A DNA stretch of 28,126 bases from a virus: the IMG/VR virus record IMGVR_UViG_3300030503_000352, positions 1-28,126 of that record, one strand, 5' to 3'. Under the pieces are notes generated by a model. It was given only the letters and a program-made list of their open reading frames with translations, was not told the DNA's origin and did no database searches. Position numbers and translations under genes: made by a program. This document shows, piece by piece, positions 14,501 through 21,427 of the stretch; position 1 is the stretch's first letter, and the number at the start of each line of letters is the position of its first letter.

Positions 14501-16992
14501 ATCCACTCCTCGCCGCGCTCGGTGCGCGCCGACAGTTCGTCGTCTATAAGCTCGTCCCGCTGCCGGACGGGCGTACAGATAAGGTGCCGGTAGACCCGGC
14601 AGCCGGGCGAAACTCGGACGCGCAGAATCCCGCGACATGGCTAACGCCAGTCGTTGCGCAGGCAGGTGCGCTTGCCCTCGGCGCGGGTCACGGTGTAGGT
14701 ATCGTGATTTTCGAGGGCTGCGGTCTTTTCTGCATCGATATTGATAATGGCATTGACGCCGACGGCAGTCTGTCAGTGCTTGCGGCCAAACTCGTGTCAG
14801 ATTACGCCGGGTGCTACGTCGAGCGCTCGCAGTCCGGCAAGGGTCTGCACATTATCGCTTCCTACGTCGGCGAGCCCCCGGCGCACTCAACGAAAAACAT
14901 CGATTTGCACATTGAGCTCTACACGCGGCGGCGGTTTATCGCGCTCACGCAGGGCGAGGGCGACCCGCTCAAGGACGCGACTAATTCTCTGTGGGCTACC
15001 GCGTTCACATACTTTCGCCCCAAAGTCCGCGAGGAAACGGCGGAATGGACGACGACCGACGACCCGGCTTGCACCGTCCGTGGCACCGTCGATGAACGCA
15101 TTGCGCAAGCCCTCAAGATGCGCAGCATCGGCGCGAAGCTCGGCAACGGTAAGGCGACGTTCGCCGACCTATGGAACGCTAACGCCGACGTGCTCGCCGC
15201 CACGTGGCCGGGAAACGGAGGGAAGGATTATGATGCATCGAGCGCTGATCAATCGCTCTTTAATACGCTCGCTTTTGTGTTCGGCAATAATTGCGACACA
15301 ATGCAGCGCGTTGCCCTCGAGCACCCGGACTGCAAGCTACGCCGAGAAAAATGGGAACGCGAAGATTATCTACGCTCAACCATACTCAAAGCCGTGGCGC
15401 TACCGAAACGGTGGCGGGTCACGGCGCGGCGCACCGCCCCGGGTCTTCCCGCGGCTGTGGCTCCCGCTCCTGCGCTCACCGAAACACCGCACCCGCCGCC
15501 CGTACCGCTAGCCCCACCTCCGCCGTCGGCAATGCCGGCAGCGGTACCCGAGTCCTTTTTCAGTTGCACCGACCAGGCGAACGCGAAGCGATTGCAGGAC
15601 AGATACGGCGCGCAGTTAATCAGCGTCGCGGGGGACTTCTACTCGTGGGACGGGCGGCGTTGGGCATCCAATGAGGGCAAGCCGCGCGATTTCGCGTGTC
15701 ATCTCTCACAAATGGTGCTCGCCGAGCGAAACGAAATAAAGCGTGAGCTCGACGCGCTGCAAGCGCAAGCAACCGAGGGGCTCGGCGATGCGATTCTCAA
15801 GGCTCAAACCGAGATAGAGATGCTCGGTAAATGGGCATCGAAATGCGAGAACGTCGCCACGCAGAATAGTGCGCTTGCCATCCTGCGCGATCTCCTCGAC
15901 GTAAAGATAGAATCGCTAGACGCAAACCCATGGCTGCTCAATTGTCTCAACGGCACCATCAACTTAAAAACCGGACGGCTACTGCCGCATGATTCGGGGC
16001 AGCTTATTACGAAGCTCGCGCCCATTGCCTACGACCCCGCCGCCAAATGCCCGCGCTTTAAAAAGTTCCTCGCCGAGATATTCGTAGGCGACTTGGACCT
16101 CGTTGATTTCATGCAGCGCTGGTACGGGTATGCTGTGACGGGCGATGTCCGCGAGCAAAAGATTCTCATTAAGCACGGTCCCGGCGGCAACGGTAAGGGT
16201 ACGCTCACGATTGCCGTTAATAACGTGCTCGGCGAATACTCATCTGCCGCAACGTTCGGGCTGCTCACGGGTAAGGACAACAGCGGCTCGACATCGCAAC
16301 TGGCAGAGATAGCCGCGCTGCGCGGTCGGCGCCTCGTGGTCGCGTCCGAGTCGGACGACGGCGCGAAACTCAAAGAGGCGCACTTAAAGCAACTCACGGG
16401 CGGCGACACCCTGACCGGCAAGCGGCTGTACGGGCAATTGTTCTCATTCCGACCGTCGCACAAGCTCGAATTGCTCACCAACCACAAGCCGGTCATAAAG
16501 GGCGCGGATTTCTCAATCTGGCGCCGCATTATGTTGCTATCGTTCCCCGTGAAGTTCGGAAGCGCCCTTGAGGTCGAGCGGGGCGATGCAATGGTGATAA
16601 AAGACCTCACGCTCGACGGTACGCTGCTCGAGGAGGCGCCCGGTATTCTCGCCTGGATAGTCGCCGGGACCGCCCTGTGGCTCTCCCAGGGGCTCTCGCC
16701 GCCCGCCGCGATTCTCAATGCGTCGGCTGAGTATCGGGAGTCGCAGGACCACGTAGGCGAGTTCCTCGCCGAAATGTGTACGGTAACGCCTGGCGCGCGG
16801 CAGCCCTTGCCGTCGCTGTATAAGGCGTACTGTGCGTGGTGCCGCGAGGCGGGGCGTGACTACCCCATGATTCGTCAGCGCCTCGTGGACGAGCTCGACA
16901 GACGCGTGCCGCAGTTCGTACGTCCAGACCGCACCAAACGCACCGCGGAGGGCACCTACGTAATGGGAATCAAGCTGAATCCCGTGGGCTAA
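14497..16992 (+). CDS. Primase-helicase: AEP-like primase plus D5/SF3 helicase, 831 aa
   Basis: Replication initiator. The N-terminal third is an archaeo-eukaryotic primase-type (PrimPol) domain with D81-I-D83 in FCIDIDNG, SGKGLHI (H118), and IELYTRRRFIALT. A Pro/Ala-rich linker follows at about 310-350. The C-terminal half is a D5_N plus poxvirus D5-type SF3 helicase with Walker A KHGPGGNGKGT (K567), Walker B region RRLVVASESDD, and sensor and arginine-finger segments in LLTNHKPVIKGADFSIWRR. The full-length family architecture is intact. GTG 14497 overlaps the upstream stop. Its own stop overlaps that of the convergent gene at 16989 by four bases. Confidence 0.92.
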   Translation: MNPLLAALGARRQFVVYKLVPLPDGRTDKVPVDPAAGRNSDAQNPATWLTPVVAQAGALALGAGHGVGIVIFEGCGLFCIDIDNGIDADGSLSVLAAKLVSDYAGCYVERSQSGKGLHIIASYVGEPPAHSTKNIDLHIELYTRRRFIALTQGEGDPLKDATNSLWATAFTYFRPKVREETAEWTTTDDPACTVRGTVDERIAQALKMRSIGAKLGNGKATFADLWNANADVLAATWPGNGGKDYDASSADQSLFNTLAFVFGNNCDTMQRVALEHPDCKLRREKWEREDYLRSTILKAVALPKRWRVTARRTAPGLPAAVAPAPALTETPHPPPVPLAPPPPSAMPAAVPESFFSCTDQANAKRLQDRYGAQLISVAGDFYSWDGRRWASNEGKPRDFACHLSQMVLAERNEIKRELDALQAQATEGLGDAILKAQTEIEMLGKWASKCENVATQNSALAILRDLLDVKIESLDANPWLLNCLNGTINLKTGRLLPHDSGQLITKLAPIAYDPAAKCPRFKKFLAEIFVGDLDLVDFMQRWYGYAVTGDVREQKILIKHGPGGNGKGTLTIAVNNVLGEYSSAATFGLLTGKDNSGSTSQLAEIAALRGRRLVVASESDDGAKLKEAHLKQLTGGDTLTGKRLYGQLFSFRPSHKLELLTNHKPVIKGADFSIWRRIMLLSFPVKFGSALEVERGDAMVIKDLTLDGTLLEEAPGILAWIVAGTALWLSQGLSPPAAILNASAEYRESQDHVGEFLAEMCTVTPGARQPLPSLYKAYCAWCREAGRDYPMIRQRLVDELDRRVPQFVRPDRTKRTAEGTYVMGIKLNPVG

Positions 16993-17204
16993 TCGAACGG
17001 GTCGCGCCAATTCGGAATCAAGTCGCGCGTCAAGAATACGGCTAAGGCTTTGGCTCGGGCTCTGTCGCTGCAGGACAGGTAGGCCGTGAGATGAGCGGGC
17101 AGGCGGCCCCTCGGATAGAACATCAGGCGCGTGTCGTCAGGATGATAGATGGCGACCACGCCGGACTGCAACACCATAGCGTTAATTTCGGCGCCGGTTT
17201 TCAC
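16989..17204 (-). CDS. Hypothetical protein, 71 aa, last gene of the leftward mini-gene operon
   Basis: GTG 17204 with GGAGG about ten bases upstream. The sequence has a compact mixed alpha/beta look (AIYHPDDTRLMFYPRGRLPA, then an Ala/Arg-rich helix and FLTRDLIPNWRDPF). It is most likely a small soluble cytoplasmic protein. I do not recognise a family. It overlaps the previous mini-gene by 23 bases. Confidence 0.65.
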   Translation of the reverse strand: MKTGAEINAMVLQSGVVAIYHPDDTRLMFYPRGRLPAHLTAYLSCSDRARAKALAVFLTRDLIPNWRDPFD

Positions 17205-17292
17205 GACGCTTACGCCTCCACTCGCGGCGTACGGATAGCCCTAACATAAAGTATGTCGCGGCAAAGGCTGCGAGCGCGAACTTAATCAGCAT
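17182..17292 (-). CDS. Tiny single-pass membrane protein with basic tail, 36 aa
   Basis: ATG 17292 has GGAG seven bases upstream. The product starts MLIKFALAAFAATYFMLGLS, one hydrophobic span, followed by an Arg/Lys-rich tail (RREWRRKRRENRRR) that should stay in the cytoplasm. It starts four bases after the preceding mini-gene stop. Function unknown. The good ribosome-binding site and operon fit support it being real. Confidence 0.6.
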   Translation of the reverse strand: MLIKFALAAFAATYFMLGLSVRREWRRKRRENRRRN

Positions 17293-17296
17293 CGCC

Positions 17297-17401
17297 CTAC
17301 TCCGTAGTTTCTCCTATCGATTCTATCAGTATCGCCACGCAGAACACCAACACTAGAACGGTGCAGCCGATGCCCGCCATTGTGTACGTTAACACTTTCA
17401 T
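17297..17401 (-). CDS. Tiny single-pass membrane protein, 34 aa
   Basis: ATG 17401 overlaps the upstream stop (ATGA) and has AAGGTAGGAG just before it. The product is almost entirely one membrane span (TMAGIGCTVLVLVFCVAILI) with a short acidic end. Function unknown. It forms a pair with the next small membrane protein downstream. Confidence 0.6.
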   Translation of the reverse strand: MKVLTYTMAGIGCTVLVLVFCVAILIESIGETTE

Positions 17402-17592
17402 GCTCCTACCTTACGTTGAGATTCGCATGCATTGCAATGGCAGAGCGCGAGCACACCGAACGCCGAGCGCCCGGCATATTTCGGCGCGTACTTTCGAGCC
17501 GCCCCGTTGTAGTGGCGTATGGTGCCCTGCCCCGCAGGCACAATTGCCCCGCACCGGCTGCATACGTCGGCGGTACGGTTCGTGACGCTCAC
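17398..17592 (-). CDS. Small Cys-rich, probably zinc-binding protein, 64 aa
   Basis: GTG 17592 overlaps the upstream TGA, and its own TGA overlaps the next ATG. Cysteines C11 and C14 (VCSRCG) and C51, C53 and C56 (CHCNAC) frame a basic middle, which suggests a single zinc site. Function unknown. Such small zinc proteins are common in early or accessory phage operons and may bind nucleic acid or host proteins. Confidence 0.65.
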   Translation of the reverse strand: MSVTNRTADVCSRCGAIVPAGQGTIRHYNGAARKYAPKYAGRSAFGVLALCHCNACESQRKVGA

Positions 17593-17783
17593 GTGGCGCG
17601 TACCGCCCGCGCCCTCTTGCGAGCCCGCTTCGCCTCGGCGGCGGCGATACGTTCCGCGCTGCCCTCGGCGGTGCGCTCACGATGCACGCGGTTGCCGTTG
17701 GTGATTTGTTTGCGAGGGTGCAGCCCGGCGGCGAACAGCGCGGCGAGTAGTGAGGTTTGCCCGTCGTGGTTGCCGCTGTTCAT
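17589..17783 (-). CDS. Hypothetical basic protein, 64 aa
   Basis: ATG 17783 overlaps the stop of the pentapeptide-repeat gene, and its TGA overlaps the next GTG. The first half is mildly hydrophobic (SLLAALFAAGLHPRKQ). The second half is an Ala/Arg/Lys/Glu helix (AERIAAAEAKRARKRARAV), probably coiled or nucleic-acid-binding. Not recognised. Confidence 0.55.
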   Translation of the reverse strand: MNSGNHDGQTSLLAALFAAGLHPRKQITNGNRVHRERTAEGSAERIAAAEAKRARKRARAVRAT

Positions 17784-18442
17784 TCCACACCGCTCAGTGA
17801 TGCGTGCAGCTTAATCATCTGAATCGCTAGGCCGTATTCCTGCGCGTGCTCGTTGGTGCCGTGCGTCCTGTCGACCGCAGCGGCGAAGTCTAGCAGCGAT
17901 CCCCAGAAACATCCGGCACGCACCCATACGCCGTCGTCAGTAACGAACGCGAGCAGCGTATCAGCGCGAGAGCCTAGCGGACCAATCTGCAAGACTGGGC
18001 GTTTGCCGACTAATTTTATAGTCTTACCGTTCGCGCCGCGGAGGTCCGCGCCGCGGAGGTTCGCGCCGCGGAGGTTCGCGCCGCGGAGGTTCGCGCCGCC
18101 GAGGTTCGCGCCGCCGAGGCCCGCGCCGTGGAGGTACGCGCCGCCGAGGTCCGCGCCGCCGAGGTCCGCGCCGTGAAGGTACGCGCCGTGGAGGTTCGCG
18201 CCGTGGAGGTACGCGCCGTGGAGGTACGCGCCGCCGAGGTCCGCGCCGCCGAGGTCCGCGCCGCGGAGGTTCGCGCCGCGGAGGTTCGCGCGGCAGAGGT
18301 TCGCGCCGCGGAGGTCCGCGCCGCCGAGGTTCGCGCGGCAGAGGTTCGCGCGCGCCTTAACCGCAGTCTCGACGGTCAATTTAATTGACGGTGCATCATC
18401 CTCGAATATTACCGCGTCGGAAAATTTGTTTAATATTTTCAT
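17780..18442 (-). CDS. Pentapeptide-repeat protein, 220 aa
   Basis: ATG 18442 overlaps the upstream stop. Residues 1-29 are a short conserved N-terminus (FEDDAPSIKLTVETAVKA). Residues 30-139 are 22 consecutive A-(N/D/Y)-L-x-G type pentapeptides forming a predicted right-handed quadrilateral beta-helix of about five and a half turns. The C-terminal 80 residues form a separate conserved domain (GSRADTLLAFVTDDGVWVRAGCFWG, split here only for naming; key residues C and W near 190). This whole layout is a known phage and bacterial type. Some pentapeptide proteins mimic DNA and protect or inhibit gyrase (Qnr, MfpA), but the lack of Qnr-like loops here leaves the function open. Confidence 0.85.
   Translation of the reverse strand: MKILNKFSDAVIFEDDAPSIKLTVETAVKARANLCRANLGGADLRGANLCRANLRGANLRGADLGGADLGGAYLHGAYLHGANLHGAYLHGADLGGADLGGAYLHGAGLGGANLGGANLRGANLRGANLRGADLRGANGKTIKLVGKRPVLQIGPLGSRADTLLAFVTDDGVWVRAGCFWGSLLDFAAAVDRTHGTNEHAQEYGLAIQMIKLHASLSGVE
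18026..18355 (-). repeat. 22 tandem 15-bp units encoding pentapeptide repeats
   Basis: A 15-base period of the form GAGGTYCGCGCCGCG on the + strand runs through the central part of the gene, with few variants at each position. Near-identity at DNA level, including third positions, points to recent expansion or homogenisation by recombination. The repeat also opens spurious reading frames on the opposite strand. Confidence 0.85.
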
Positions 18443-18585
18443 CGTACCAACTCCACTACGATTACGAGCAGAAACCCGATGATCTCAACCGCGAGCATCA
18501 TGGCGACGTATCGGGCTTGGCGTTCAGCTGCCTCGGTTGCGCGGCGTGACAGGGTGCGCTGTGTCGCGTTCGGCTCGTAGTTCAT
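18439..18585 (-). CDS. Small single-pass membrane protein, 48 aa
   Basis: ATG 18585 overlaps the upstream stop (ATGA), and its own TGA overlaps the start of the pentapeptide-repeat gene. The N-terminal 25 residues are polar and charged (TLSRRATEAAERQARYVA). One C-terminal membrane span follows (MMLAVEIIGFLLVIVVELV). Tail-anchored layout with the N-terminus in the cytoplasm. Function unknown. Confidence 0.6.
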   Translation of the reverse strand: MNYEPNATQRTLSRRATEAAERQARYVAMMLAVEIIGFLLVIVVELVR

Positions 18586-18758
18586 GACGCCGCCCGTGCC
18601 CGACCGACAAGCCGGAACGGCAGGCGAACCGGCTCGATTGCCGTCAATATCGGATACGTCGGTTTCGGCTGCGTGATGCCACGTGAGGCGAGGTACGCAA
18701 CAGCAGCTTTGTGCTTGCGACTGTGCGGGCTACAGGGGTCTTTTGGTTTGCGTTTCAT
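18582..18758 (-). CDS. Hypothetical basic protein, 58 aa
   Basis: I chose ATG 18758, giving a Lys/Arg-rich start (MKRKPKDPCSPHSRKHKAAV). A TTG at 18794 would add 12 residues and lies closer to the upstream stop, and neither has a strong ribosome-binding site. The middle is YLASRGITQPKPTYPILTAI. The stop overlaps the next start. Not recognised. Confidence 0.5.
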   Translation of the reverse strand: MKRKPKDPCSPHSRKHKAAVAYLASRGITQPKPTYPILTAIEPVRLPFRLVGRARAAS

Positions 18759-18804
18759 GTGGGCAATTCTGACCGAGGCTGACGCGGGCGTCAACGGACC
18801 TACG

Positions 18805-19002
18805 TCACATTATCGACATGTCGGGCGCATCCGCCACGTGGTAGCCGAGGAGCACTAGGGGCGCCAGGGTCGACACGACAACGATCCCCTTTGCCTTGGG
18901 CGGTTTTAACTCAATCACGCCGACCAGCCCGATGCGCCCTGTAAGCACGCCGACCCTATCGTCGGGCGTGCAGACGACGCACGGATTAACCGACGTTATC
19001 AT
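18805..19002 (-). CDS. Hypothetical beta-rich protein, 65 aa
   Basis: ATG 19002 has GGGAGG eight bases upstream, which decides the start against longer in-frame options. The product is hydrophobic and beta-rich with a Cys pair near the start (NPCVVCTPDDRVGVLTG) and then IELKPPKAKGIVVVSTLAPL. It overlaps the previous gene by 17 bases. It may be a small OB- or SH3-like protein. Function unknown. Confidence 0.6.
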   Translation of the reverse strand: MITSVNPCVVCTPDDRVGVLTGRIGLVGVIELKPPKAKGIVVVSTLAPLVLLGYHVADAPDMSIM

Positions 19003-19138
19003 TGCCGGCGCCTCCCTCGGGCGCATCAGGTAGCGGCACCCAGAAGTCTGGATACACGCGCGACCCCCACGAGTCGGTAGGATCGTTCCCGGCCCACCAC
19101 CAGCCTTCGTTCGCGCGAATCCATCGGTTCCCACTCAC
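18986..19138 (-). CDS. Small Trp-rich protein, 50 aa
   Basis: GTG 19138 overlaps the upstream TGA (GTGA), with GGAG ten bases before it. The sequence is strikingly rich in Trp, Asp and Pro: WIRANEGWWWAGNDPTDSWG, then YPDFWVPLPDAPEGG. The W-x-P-L-P-x-x-P ending recalls DUF551-type phage proteins. Competing frames in this stretch look less protein-like. Function unknown. Confidence 0.6.
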   Translation of the reverse strand: MSGNRWIRANEGWWWAGNDPTDSWGSRVYPDFWVPLPDAPEGGAGNDNVG

Positions 19139-19284
19139 TCATGATCGACTCCCTTTTGAGGAGTCGAATTCTCGCGTAGCAGCGATACCGTCATCATGAC
19201 CACGATACCGAGTATTAGCAGCAACGGCGCCTTCTGAATGCAACCGTAGAGTGCCAGGCCGCAAAACATTTGTGAGTCTTTCAT
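19135..19284 (-). CDS. Small single-pass membrane protein, 49 aa
   Basis: ATG 19284 overlaps the methyltransferase stop (ATGA) and has a strong GGAGGAGGAA upstream. Residues 19-36 form one membrane span (APLLLILGIVVMMTVSLL) with a polar, charged C-terminus. C8 and C15 lie just before the span. Function unknown. Confidence 0.6.
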   Translation of the reverse strand: MKDSQMFCGLALYGCIQKAPLLLILGIVVMMTVSLLRENSTPQKGVDHE

Positions 19285-19991
19285 ATCTTCGTTCCTCCTC
19301 CTCCGAGTTCGACTCCCTTTTGGGGCACCGAATTCATGATCGCGCGCCCGATGATTTCTGCCGCGTATGGAGTGACGGCATTCCCGAGCTGGTGCAGTCG
19401 GTCCATCCTGCCGGGAAGCCCATCATCCATTCCCAGAGGCGCGGCGTAGTCCGTCCAGCTGTAGCGTGGTACAGCTTGTAAGCAGGCCATTTCGCCATCG
19501 AAGGAGCGTCGTGATTCGCCTTTGCCGTGGGCGTAGGCCAGCCAGAAGATACGAGAGCGTCCGCGGCTTCTGAGTGGTGGCGAAGTATCGATTTCAACCG
19601 GCCACACCCAATAGCCGCATGCCTCCAGATCGCGGCACACCCGCTCAGTTCCGTCATCGCCAATCCCAGGTACATTTTCAGCGACAACCCAAGTTGGTCG
19701 CGCGTCACCGATGCACCGCCTGAATTCGGGCCAGAGGTCAATGGCGTTGTTCCGTCCTCGAGCGGCTGTGCTGGTGAACTGACAAGGGAATCCCCCACAA
19801 AATAGGTCTGCGTTGAGAGTGCGTGCATCTAGCGTCCTAATGTCCGGATGGCAAGTAACATGAGGCCAATGCCGAGCAAGCACAGCACGACACTTAGCGT
19901 CAGATTCACAAAATGTTGTCGTCTCCATTCCCGCGCGTTCCAATCCAAGGGCAAATCCTCCTATGCCTGAGAAAAAGTCAGCAACCTTCAC
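19281..19991 (-). CDS. DNA cytosine-5 methyltransferase, short form, 236 aa
   Basis: Transfers a methyl group from S-adenosylmethionine to cytosine C5. Motif I is DFFSGIGG (5-12), the motif IV catalytic Cys is C70 in CGGFPCQ, motif VI is ENV (105-107), motif VIII RGRSRIFW (143-150) and motif X LGNAV (202-206). Only about 50 residues separate motifs VIII and X, so the target-recognition domain is very small compared with typical enzymes of over 300 residues. GTG 19991 overlaps the upstream stop. Its AGGGG ribosome-binding site lies in a hairpin arm (19996-20010). No cognate restriction enzyme is visible, so it probably modifies phage DNA against host restriction. A second frame through the gene is also suggestive (see findings). 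Confidence 0.85.
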   Translation of the reverse strand: MKVADFFSGIGGFALGLERAGMETTTFCESDAKCRAVLARHWPHVTCHPDIRTLDARTLNADLFCGGFPCQFTSTAARGRNNAIDLWPEFRRCIGDARPTWVVAENVPGIGDDGTERVCRDLEACGYWVWPVEIDTSPPLRSRGRSRIFWLAYAHGKGESRRSFDGEMACLQAVPRYSWTDYAAPLGMDDGLPGRMDRLHQLGNAVTPYAAEIIGRAIMNSVPQKGVELGGGGTKI

Positions 19992-20158
19992 TCGTTGCCC
20001 CTTTGGGGCACCGTGCGGCCATTCTGATCTTGCCCGTCCAGCAACCTGCCCGCGATCACGTAGGCGTCCCAGACCCCGTTCGGGTGTCGATCCGGGCCCG
20101 TGTACTCGCGGATGGTTTCAAGGCCGACCTTTAATCGCTCGCAGTGCTCGCACTTCAT
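19988..20158 (-). CDS. Small CxxC protein, 56 aa
   Basis: ATG 20158 starts two bases inside the end of the preceding gene region, with GAGGCGAG upstream. Its TGA overlaps the methyltransferase GTG. It begins MKCEHCERLKVGLETIREYT, a Cys pair on a short helix, followed by PNGVWDAYVIAGRLLDG. It looks like a compact one-Cys-pair protein. Function unknown. Confidence 0.6.
   Translation of the reverse strand: MKCEHCERLKVGLETIREYTGPDRHPNGVWDAYVIAGRLLDGQDQNGRTVPQRGNE
19996..20010 (-). promoter_or_regulatory. Hairpin that can cover the methyltransferase ribosome-binding site
   Basis: TGCCCC-TTT-GGGGCA is a perfect 6-bp stem with a 3-nt loop. In the leftward mRNA the second arm holds AGGGGC, the only Shine-Dalgarno-like sequence before GTG 19991. 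A ribosome finishing the upstream 56-residue gene would open it, so the structure may make methyltransferase translation depend on upstream translation. Confidence 0.45.
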
Positions 20159-20159
20159 T

Positions 20160-20492
20160 TTAAATACTCGCCTCGCCCTTGTGCTTAACGGCGGTCGGTG
20201 CGGGCGGCAACGGCGTGCAAACTGCGGCGAGCGCGATACCTTCCTTAGCCTTGAGCTCGGGGAGCATCTGCTCGAGCCCCTTCTGACACGCCTCGAGGTT
20301 ATCCGCTATGCCGAGCACCTGACCGCCGATCGCTTTGCCGTTCTCATAGCCGACCACGATGACCAGCTGCGGGACATCCGCGCTCGGCTCAGCGCCGTAC
20401 GCCGGGTGCGTGCACATATACATTGTGACCATCACGCCGACGACCATCACTGCGGCAATGAACGTGCGGAAAAACGGGGTTGTAGCTTTCAC
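20160..20492 (-). CDS. Exported or membrane-anchored protein, 110 aa
   Basis: GTG 20492 overlaps the upstream TGA and has GAGGAG eight bases before it, so I reject the longer in-frame option. Residues 8-30 are a hydrophobic signal or anchor (FRTFIAAVMVVGVMVTMYMC), with a possible signal peptidase site after AYGA. The exported part holds DVPQLVIVVGYENGKAIGG and two further Cys (EACQ, AAVC) that could form a disulphide. Function unknown. Confidence 0.65.
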   Translation of the reverse strand: MKATTPFFRTFIAAVMVVGVMVTMYMCTHPAYGAEPSADVPQLVIVVGYENGKAIGGQVLGIADNLEACQKGLEQMLPELKAKEGIALAAVCTPLPPAPTAVKHKGEASI

Positions 20493-20737
20493 TTCAAACA
20501 CTCCTCGTAGAATGGGGTAACGTTGTCGGGATAGATATAATACGGCGTGCGCCCCGCTGCGCGACACGCATCCGCGCTTAAATTTTCACCTTGCCCTTGC
20601 GGGTCGAACTCCCAGTGCTGACGGTGCGCAACGGGCACCTCCCCGTCGTCTAGCCGAACATTCATCATAGCCCACCCGCCCACAAAACCGACGGCGAGAA
20701 TACCTATCACTGCGAGCCAGTCTTTCACGCTGCTCAT
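20489..20737 (-). CDS. Membrane-anchored small protein, 82 aa
   Basis: ATG 20737 with GGAGGG about nine bases upstream, overlapping the previous TAA by one base. Residues 7-24 form one membrane span (WLAVIGILAVGFVGGWAM). The remainder is soluble with two Cys (DACRAAGRTPYYIYP and EECLK). Probable N-in topology would place the Cys-containing domain in the periplasm. Function unknown. Together with its neighbour at 20160-20492 it may form a periplasmic pair. Confidence 0.65.
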   Translation of the reverse strand: MSSVKDWLAVIGILAVGFVGGWAMMNVRLDDGEVPVAHRQHWEFDPQGQGENLSADACRAAGRTPYYIYPDNVTPFYEECLK

Positions 20738-20937
20738 TACGGCTGCCCTCCATCCGCTATCGCATACATAATTTTCTCATCCGGGTCAGTGCGCTCCTCG
20801 AGAGGAACGCTTATCGCCTTGTGGAAGGTATTGCGCGCGACGAACATCAGCTGACAGCACGCGCAGTCGGTGCTCGGTCGTATCTTCGCCGTATAGGTCG
20901 GGTGCCGCGGGCAACGCAAGGTAATCGTAAAACTCAT
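20737..20937 (-). CDS. Small Cys-rich, probably zinc-binding protein, 66 aa
   Basis: ATG 20937 overlaps the upstream stop. It begins MSFTITLRCPRHPTYTAKIR and continues STDCACCQLMF, giving a C-x-x-H...C-x-C-C zinc-knuckle-like pattern. I recognise the CPRHPTY...C-x-x-C type as a common small phage protein without known function. Confidence 0.65.
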   Translation of the reverse strand: MSFTITLRCPRHPTYTAKIRPSTDCACCQLMFVARNTFHKAISVPLEERTDPDEKIMYAIADGGQP

Positions 20938-21191
20938 ATCGCCGCCTCGTACTCCTCGGCGTACGCCTGCGAGGCTCGCGCAGCCTCAATGAGCGCTATC
21001 TCACCGCACGCGGCGTAGGCTGCGCGCATGAACTGGCGAGGCGTCCCGTGTGTCTCGCGCATAATCGCAGCCGAGGAGCAAGGCGGCACGCGCGTGCAGT
21101 ACGAGGCGTGCCGCTGCACGGCGAGCATGTGACCACGCAAGAGCCGCTGCGCATAGGGCGTCACGTCGGGGAGGTCGTCGATGCCGCTCAC
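20934..21191 (-). CDS. Hypothetical helical protein, 85 aa
   Basis: GTG 21191 overlaps the upstream TGA, and its TGA overlaps the next ATG. The product is Ala-rich and helical, with a C-terminal acidic helix (ALIEAARASQAYAEEYEAAI) and two Cys in the middle (SYCTRVPPCSS). Not recognised. Confidence 0.6.
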   Translation of the reverse strand: MSGIDDLPDVTPYAQRLLRGHMLAVQRHASYCTRVPPCSSAAIMRETHGTPRQFMRAAYAACGEIALIEAARASQAYAEEYEAAI

Positions 21192-21427
21192 AGTAAAGTG
21201 TCCGAGCCGACGGGGAACGTTGCGGGGCGCGGCTCACTAATCCAACCATTCGCGTGCGCCTTGCAGAATCCTTTGAAACTCCACCACCCCGCGAACTGCC
21301 CCCGCTCACGATAGCGCGCTTGCAGCACGCGGAGGTACTGCCGCCGGTAACGGCGCCCCGCCAGAAACTTACGGCGTATCCAGGCGAATCGCCGCAAACG
21401 AGCTAACTCAGCGTCGGTCAGATTCAT
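21188..21427 (-). CDS. Hypothetical strongly basic protein, 79 aa
   Basis: ATG 21427, overlapping the previous gene by 20 bases. The N-terminal 45 residues are an Arg-rich helix (ARLRRFAWIRRKFLAGRRYR). The end is aromatic (FAGWWSFKGFCKAHANGW). The high Arg content suggests nucleic-acid contact. Not recognised. Confidence 0.6.
   Translation of the reverse strand: MNLTDAELARLRRFAWIRRKFLAGRRYRRQYLRVLQARYRERGQFAGWWSFKGFCKAHANGWISEPRPATFPVGSDTLL

Noticed and set aside
18026-18355. Regular short repeats that resemble a CRISPR array or satellite
   Set aside because: The 15-base period is in frame with a pentapeptide-repeat protein on the minus strand, with no unique spacers.
18128-18388. Rightward open frame of 86 codons rich in VRAAE repeats
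   Set aside because: It is the antisense reading of the pentapeptide repeats, with no ribosome-binding site and no non-repetitive part.
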